Assembly (NCBI GenBank): GCA_964655225.1
Contig: CAZZMB010000001.1
Coordinates: 1-64,000, forward strand
Direction of reading: 5' to 3'
DNA: 64,000 bases
Origin: JAFMKE01 sp964655225
GTDB taxonomy: Bacteria; Bacteroidota; Bacteroidia; Chitinophagales; UBA8649
The notes below the pieces were generated by a model, which worked only from the letters and a program-made list of their open reading frames with translations, had not been told where the DNA came from and ran no database searches. Shown in pieces: positions 59,411 to 64,000 of this stretch (position 1 is its first letter; every line of letters starts with the position of its first letter). A program made the position numbers and the translations under genes.

Positions 59411-61996
59411 CTAAGCTTCAGTTTCTGGATTTTCTTGCTCACCGCCATCTAAGCCTTCCTCCCCTTCTTCTGAATCAGCGAGTTGATCATCTTCAGCATC
59501 TTCGAGTCGCTGTTGTTTACCATCTTTAATAATGCTAACTGCTGCAATACTGTCCTTACTTTTTAGGTTAATTAGCTTAACTCCCTGAGTGGCTCTTCCT
59601 AGCACACGTAAATTTTCTAATTCAATACGGATAGCAATACCAGACTTATTAATAATCATTAAATCATCGCTGTCACTCACTTCTCGGATGGTAATTAGTT
59701 TACCTGTTTTGTCAGTTAAATTCATAGTTTTAACTCCTTTTCCGCCCCGCTTTGTGATCCGGTAAACTGGCTCCCACTCCTGAGTTTCTTCATTGAATTC
59801 ATCCAATAGCGTTCGTTTACCGTAGCCATTTTCAGAGACCACTAATACGGTTGATTCTTTTTCGTCTTTAGCAGCACTGATCATTCCAATAACTGCATCA
59901 TCTTCCGTGCTCAATCTTACACCTCTCACTCCGGTAGCTGTTCTTCCCATAGAACGAACATCACTTTCGTCAAAACGGACAGCCCTACCATACTTTGTAG
60001 CAAGTATTATTTCACTATCTCCTGTGGTTAATACTACCCTTACTAATTTGTCTTCATCTCTAATAGTAATTGCATTTACTCCATTTGTTCTTACTCTAGA
60101 GTAATCTCTAATAGAAGTTTTCTTAACAGTACCCGCTTTCGTAGCGAAGAATATAAAGTGTGAATCCAAGAATTCGTCATCTTTCAAATCTTTAATCGGG
60201 ATATAAGCTAAAATTTTATCATCTGAAGGGATATTAATTAAATTCTGCAGTGCTCTGCCTTTAGAAGCTTTGCTGCCCTCTGGGATTTCATAAACTTTCA
60301 TCCAGAAGCATTTACCTTTTTCAGTATAGAGCAGTAAGTAATTGTGCGCAGTAGCTGTAAACATATGTTCAATAAAGTCTTCGTCTCTTGTAGTACTTCC
60401 TTTTGAACCTTTGCCTCCTCTATTTTGCGTCTTGTATTCAGAAACTGCAGTACGCTTCATATATCCTAAATGCGAAATAGTAACAATTACAGGCTCATCT
60501 GGAATCAAATCGGTGATGTCAATGTCTCCTGCCGAAAATTCTATATTTGTTCTTCGCTCATCACCGTATTTTTCAAGAACTTCATCTAATTCTGATTTGA
60601 TGATATTGAAACGCATTTCCTCGCTTCCTAAAATTTCTTTCAAGTGAGCAATGGTTTTCATGAGTTCATCATACTCAGAGCGCAATTTGTCTTGCTCTAG
60701 TCCAGTCAATTGACGCAAACGCATCTCTACGATTGCTCGAGATTGAATATCTGAAAGATCGAATCGCTTCATTAAGCTTTCTCTTGCTTGTTCTGTATTT
60801 GAAGACGCTCGAATAATCTTAATTACTTCATCTATATTATCAGAAGCAATGATTAAGCCTTCTAGTATATGGGCTCTTTCTTCAGCTTTTCTTAATTCAA
60901 ATTCTGTTCGCCTTACAACCACTTCGTGTCGGAATTCAATGAAATGTTTAATCAACTCTTTCAAGTTCATTAATTTTGGTCTTCCATCAACTAAGGCAAT
61001 GTTATTCACCCCATATGAGGTCTGAAGTTGAGTGAGTTTAAATAAGGTGTTTAAAACGATATTTGGTATCGCATCTCTCTTCAAATCGACAACAATTCTC
61101 ATTCCATCTCTATCGGATTCATCGTTAATGTCAGAGATGCCATCTATTCGTCCGTCATTAACAAGCTCTGATATTTTTTGAATTAATGTTGATTTGTTGA
61201 CTTGATAAGGTATTTCATTGACTACAATTTTGTTCCTTCCAGAATCCGTCGTTTCAATGCTTGTTTTACCTCTTACAACAATCTTTCCTCTACCCGTTTC
61301 AAAAGATTCTTTGACCCCATCGTAACCATATATTGTTCCTCCGGTTGGAAAATCAGGTGCTGAAATATGTTGCATTAACTCTTCAATAAGGATATCATTA
61401 TTGTCGATATAAGCTTTCATTCCTGCAATAACCTCGGAAAGATTATGCGGTAGAATATTTGTTGCCATTCCTACGGCAATACCAGAAGCACCATTAACAA
61501 GCAGCTGGGGTATCTTTGAAGGAAGAACTGATGGCTCTTTTAAGGAGTCATCAAAGTTTAACTGAAAATCCACGGTTTCCTTGTCTATATCAGAAAGAAT
61601 GTCCTCTGCGATTTTTCTAAATCTAGCTTCTGTATAACGCATTGCAGCAGGAGGATCGCCATCTACTGATCCAAAATTTCCTTGTCCATCAACAAGTGGG
61701 TAGCGAAGTGACCAGTGTTGCGCCATACGAACCATAGTATCATATACAGAGCTATCACCATGTGGGTGATACTTACCAAGGACTTCCCCTACAATTCTAG
61801 CAGATTTCTTGTGTGCTTTGTTTGGCGCTAAGCCTAAATCATTCATACCATAGAGCACTCTTCTGTGAACGGGCTTCATGCCATCTCTTACATCAGGAAT
61901 TGCTCTTGAAACGATAACCGACATAGAGTAATCTATGTAGGCACTCTTCATTTCATCTTCAATATTTATTGGAATTACCCTTCCGTTTTTAGCCAT
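59411..61996 (-). CDS. gyrA: DNA gyrase subunit A
   Basis: 861 residues. Breaks and rejoins DNA while GyrB uses ATP to introduce negative supercoils. YSMSVIVSRAIPDVRDGMKP at the N-terminus; catalytic Tyr in PPAAMRYTEARFRKIAEDIL; PHGDSSVYDTMVRMAQ spans the quinolone region; and the C-terminal pinwheel carries the gyrase box as QNRGGKGSKGS (canonical QRRGGKG), confirming GyrA rather than ParC. The acidic tail (EDAEDDQLADSEEGEEG) is common in gyrases. Confidence 0.97.
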   Translation of the reverse strand: MAKNGRVIPINIEDEMKSAYIDYSMSVIVSRAIPDVRDGMKPVHRRVLYGMNDLGLAPNKAHKKSARIVGEVLGKYHPHGDSSVYDTMVRMAQHWSLRYPLVDGQGNFGSVDGDPPAAMRYTEARFRKIAEDILSDIDKETVDFQLNFDDSLKEPSVLPSKIPQLLVNGASGIAVGMATNILPHNLSEVIAGMKAYIDNNDILIEELMQHISAPDFPTGGTIYGYDGVKESFETGRGKIVVRGKTSIETTDSGRNKIVVNEIPYQVNKSTLIQKISELVNDGRIDGISDINDESDRDGMRIVVDLKRDAIPNIVLNTLFKLTQLQTSYGVNNIALVDGRPKLMNLKELIKHFIEFRHEVVVRRTEFELRKAEERAHILEGLIIASDNIDEVIKIIRASSNTEQARESLMKRFDLSDIQSRAIVEMRLRQLTGLEQDKLRSEYDELMKTIAHLKEILGSEEMRFNIIKSELDEVLEKYGDERRTNIEFSAGDIDITDLIPDEPVIVTISHLGYMKRTAVSEYKTQNRGGKGSKGSTTRDEDFIEHMFTATAHNYLLLYTEKGKCFWMKVYEIPEGSKASKGRALQNLINIPSDDKILAYIPIKDLKDDEFLDSHFIFFATKAGTVKKTSIRDYSRVRTNGVNAITIRDEDKLVRVVLTTGDSEIILATKYGRAVRFDESDVRSMGRTATGVRGVRLSTEDDAVIGMISAAKDEKESTVLVVSENGYGKRTLLDEFNEETQEWEPVYRITKRGGKGVKTMNLTDKTGKLITIREVSDSDDLMIINKSGIAIRIELENLRVLGRATQGVKLINLKSKDSIAAVSIIKDGKQQRLEDAEDDQLADSEEGEEGLDGGEQENPETEA

Positions 61997-62021
61997 AGTA
62001 TTATATTGTTTTACAGACTAG

Positions 62022-62029
62022 CAAAATTA
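62022..62029 (-). promoter_or_regulatory. Bacteroidota -7 box (TAATTTTG) for gyrA
   Basis: Perfect TAnnTTTG on the minus strand, 25 nt before the gyrA ATG at 61996. Confidence 0.66.
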
Positions 62030-62264
62030 AACATTTAAAGGGCTAAAACCTTAGTATTATCCGTAATTTATTAACATTTTCACCAATAAGATTGGTTAAT
62101 AACTTTTGGTGTTTTTTAGCAGGAAATATTTTTCAAAAAATGACATGAATAAATTGCTAATTCTTTTGTAAGAAAGTGCTAAGATTTATTGAATTGTAAA
62201 TTAAACTAGACAATCTGAATTGTGAATTGCAATAAATGGAGATGTAAACTTGTTATTATTGGTA

Positions 62265-62272
62265 TACATTTG
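62265..62272 (+). promoter_or_regulatory. -7 box (TACATTTG) for exbB
   Basis: Perfect TAnnTTTG, 21 nt before the exbB ATG at 62294. Confidence 0.6.
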
Positions 62273-62293
62273 TTTTAACTTAAAAAAGAACCT

Positions 62294-62989
62294 ATGAATG
62301 CATTAATGTTGCAAATTACAACAGCAGCTGTTGATTCCACTGCTGTAATTCCCGAATTAACCTCTTCAAGTCTTTTTGCTATGGTTTCTCAAATCGGTTA
62401 CTTCGGTTTGTTTGTCATGGGGGTGATATTTCTGTTGTCAGTTGTTACGGTTTATATTGCTATTGAGCGATATACGGCTATAAGGAAAGCATCTACTATC
62501 GATGAAAATTTCATGAATAGAATCAAGGACTTTGTCGCCAATGGAAATATCGCAGGTGCTAAGGATTGGTGCGATAAAGAGGACTCTCCTATTGCTCACA
62601 TGATTGGTAAAGGAGTCGTTCGGATAGGTAAATCTTTGAAAGATATTCAAGCCAGTATTGAAAACCAAGGAAATCTTGAAGTAGGGCGTTTAGAGAAAGG
62701 TTTAAATGTTCTAGCCACGATTTCAGGCACCGCTCCGATGTTAGGCTTCTTGGGAACTGTGACTGGAATGATAACCACCTTTAAAGATTTAGCAGATGGG
62801 AATACCGCCGCAGGTGATTTGGCGGGTGGATTATATGAAGCTATGTTTACTACAGCTTTTGGATTGGCAGCGGGAATTATAAGTTTTGTAGCCTACAATT
62901 TATTAACCTCAAAGTTGGATAGGATGATCTTGAAAATGGAGGCTGCTAGTATTGAGTTTATTGATTTGTTACAAGAGCCATCAAAATAG
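62294..62989 (+). CDS. exbB: MotA/TolQ/ExbB proton channel family protein
   Basis: 231 residues, three membrane helices. GYFGLFVMGVIFLLSVVTVY is the first; the conserved ISGTAPMLGFLGTVTGMITT and MFTTAFGLAAGIISFVAYNL the others. With ExbD it uses the proton (or ion) gradient to energise TonB. First gene of exbB-exbD-tonB. Confidence 0.95.
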   Translation: MNALMLQITTAAVDSTAVIPELTSSSLFAMVSQIGYFGLFVMGVIFLLSVVTVYIAIERYTAIRKASTIDENFMNRIKDFVANGNIAGAKDWCDKEDSPIAHMIGKGVVRIGKSLKDIQASIENQGNLEVGRLEKGLNVLATISGTAPMLGFLGTVTGMITTFKDLADGNTAAGDLAGGLYEAMFTTAFGLAAGIISFVAYNLLTSKLDRMILKMEAASIEFIDLLQEPSK

Positions 62990-63016
62990 TTGAGGCATAT
63001 TTAATCAATTTTTACT

Positions 63017-63409
63017 ATGAAATTAAAAAAAAGGAATAAAGCTAGTGCCGTTTTTAATATGGCATCCCTAACAGATATTATATTCTTGTTGTTAATCTTT
63101 TTTGTGATCAACTCAGAGATGCCGAATGCACTGAAATTGATTTTGCCAAACGCATCTGGTAAAACTCCTGCCAGTAAGTCGATAACTGTGGCATTGAGCA
63201 ATGACCTTATCTATATGGTAAACAGCCAGATAGTCGAATATGAAGCAGTCAAAATGACTCTTCAAGGAGAGCTTAGTAAAAGTAATAGTGATGAACCTAC
63301 GGTCGTACTTAAAATAGATAAGGACGTATCCTTAGAAAAAGCTGTGGAATTGTTGGATATTGGCAATCAACTAAAAGTGCCGATGATATTGGCTACTAAG
63401 CCGAAGTAA
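63017..63409 (+). CDS. exbD: ExbD/TolR biopolymer transport protein
   Basis: 130 residues, one N-terminal membrane helix (MASLTDIIFLLLIFFVINSE) with the essential aspartate, then a periplasmic domain ending in EKAVELLDIGNQLKVPMILA. Shorter than E. coli ExbD (141) but typical. 27 bp after exbB. Confidence 0.95.
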   Translation: MKLKKRNKASAVFNMASLTDIIFLLLIFFVINSEMPNALKLILPNASGKTPASKSITVALSNDLIYMVNSQIVEYEAVKMTLQGELSKSNSDEPTVVLKIDKDVSLEKAVELLDIGNQLKVPMILATKPK

Positions 63410-63446
63410 TTATATGGAAAACGAATAATCGGCACATCTTAAAAAC

Positions 63447-64000
63447 ATGAACCTCTCAATTGAAAATAATAAAGGGCAGCGAATAGCTAAGATAAGTACC
63501 ACAGCATATGTATTGTTGTGTGGGCTTTTTCTATTTACTTTGAAATGCGAGCAGCCGGACGAAATCAATAACATGGGAATAATGATAAATCTGGGAACCA
63601 TGGAAACTGGAATGGTTGAAGATAATACACCCACTGCTGAAAATATAGAAGTAGAGAAAGAAGTGGTCAATGAAGAAGTTGTTAAGGAAAGCTTGAACCC
63701 GAATGAAATTGAAGCAGTGACCCAAGATATTGTTTCGGCTCCCATAAAAGCCACTGAAGAACCGGCTGAAGATCCAAGCACCTACTCTAGCAATGCCGAG
63801 ACTTCTGAGCCTGAAGTCGAAGTTACTCCTGAACCAGTAGTCGATGAAAATGCTTTATTCAGTGGAACTAATAACGCGAATCAAGGTACAGGCAATATTG
63901 CTGGGGATCAGGGCAATCTAAACGGTAGTATAGAATCTGATATTTATGGAGATATAGCAGGTAATGGTTTCGATGGTTCTGGCGATGGTGCTAGTTTGAA
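63447..64000 (+). CDS. TonB-like energy transducer (partial, runs off right edge)
   Basis: 184 visible residues from the ATG at 63447. An N-terminal hydrophobic anchor (STTAYVLLCGLFLFTLKC, residues 17-34) is followed by a Glu/Pro/Thr/Asn-rich periplasmic linker (EEPAEDPSTYSSNAETSEPE) and a Gly/Asn-rich segment, as in Bacteroidota TonB-like proteins encoded after exbD. The C-terminal TonB domain lies outside the window, so the assignment rests on the anchor, linker and operon context. Confidence 0.78.
   Translation, partial: MNLSIENNKGQRIAKISTTAYVLLCGLFLFTLKCEQPDEINNMGIMINLGTMETGMVEDNTPTAENIEVEKEVVNEEVVKESLNPNEIEAVTQDIVSAPIKATEEPAEDPSTYSSNAETSEPEVEVTPEPVVDENALFSGTNNANQGTGNIAGDQGNLNGSIESDIYGDIAGNGFDGSGDGASL

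Larger units (their letters stand above)
61997..62293. other. Divergent intergenic region between gyrA and exbB
   Basis: 297 bp. It holds a -7 box for gyrA on the minus strand (62022-62029) and one for exbB on the plus strand (62265-62272). Between them I see no further gene or structure. Confidence 0.6.

Noticed and set aside
1..64000. CRISPR arrays, insertion sequences, prophage or toxin-antitoxin pairs
   Set aside because: No regularly spaced repeats, transposase, integrase or phage structural genes, and no typical small two-gene modules were found in the reading.

Overview
The window looks like a chromosomal segment from a Bacteroidota bacterium, most likely a marine Flavobacteriales-type organism. 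The evidence is AT-rich sequence (judged by eye, not counted), two large secreted proteins with C-terminal type IX secretion sorting domains, a complete Na+-NQR operon, an S16 protein with a long acidic tail, and many promoters of the Bacteroidota -7 type (TAnnTTTG) with few strong Shine-Dalgarno sequences. Two runs of exactly 100 N, each flanked by an identical 55-bp duplication, show a scaffolded draft assembly, possibly a metagenome bin. I see no CRISPR array, insertion sequence, prophage, integron or recognisable defence island.

Layout. 1-3720 (minus): a tightly coupled run comEC, enoyl-CoA hydratase (split by a false assembly gap), a 72-residue membrane protein and a BadF/BadG-type kinase that leaves the left edge. 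3803-10291 (minus): a T9SS-secreted Asp-box/PKD protein, yidC and purB. 10432-13635 (plus): topA and a transglutaminase-like protein. 13641-14655 (minus): a DoxX protein and YqgE. 14862-24348: the nqrABCDEF operon, apbE (flavin transferase for NqrB and NqrC), a sodium/solute symporter and, on the opposite strand, a small four-cysteine membrane protein that I propose as an NqrM-like maturation factor. 24417-30779: mazG, ilvE, an unknown 144-aa gene, rdgB, a nucleoside phosphorylase, bioF-bioD and a HAD phosphatase. 30994-34541: YceI-type lipoprotein, pfkA, gapA and an anchored alpha/beta hydrolase. 34731-37287 (minus): rpsP-rimM-trmD-rplS. 37406-39459: a decayed gene fragment at the second assembly gap, then an acyl-CoA ligase. 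39861-46805 (plus): ddl, a PASTA protein, a T9SS-secreted protein, a DCC-family protein, mltG, an acyl-CoA thioesterase and a YihY protein. 46905-50695: tRNA-Ser(UGA), a double DUF2061 protein, PhoX and lpdA. 50777-57765: an NdpA-like nucleoid protein, a pseudouridine synthase, a class V aminotransferase, an aldehyde dehydrogenase, an FKBP isomerase and recQ. 58194-64000: a TPR protein and gyrA (minus), then exbB-exbD and a partial TonB-like gene (plus).

How the genes work together. The nqr/apbE/symporter block links NADH oxidation to a sodium gradient and its use, while exbB-exbD and the TonB-like protein use the ion gradient to power outer-membrane import. Most other genes are housekeeping.

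The most interesting signals are: (a) nqrA carries an in-frame ~100-residue membrane-anchored N-terminal extension joined to the NqrA domain exactly at a run of 11 A, where both other frames stop within three codons, a layout that would suit programmed slippage or could be an indel; (b) the candidate NqrM-like protein, whose promoter-start region is almost identical to that of apbE; (c) a class of six genes whose ATG lies exactly 4 nt after a -7 box, implying leaderless transcripts; (d) two assembly artefacts that break genes. I do not see a convincing complete novel multi-gene system.
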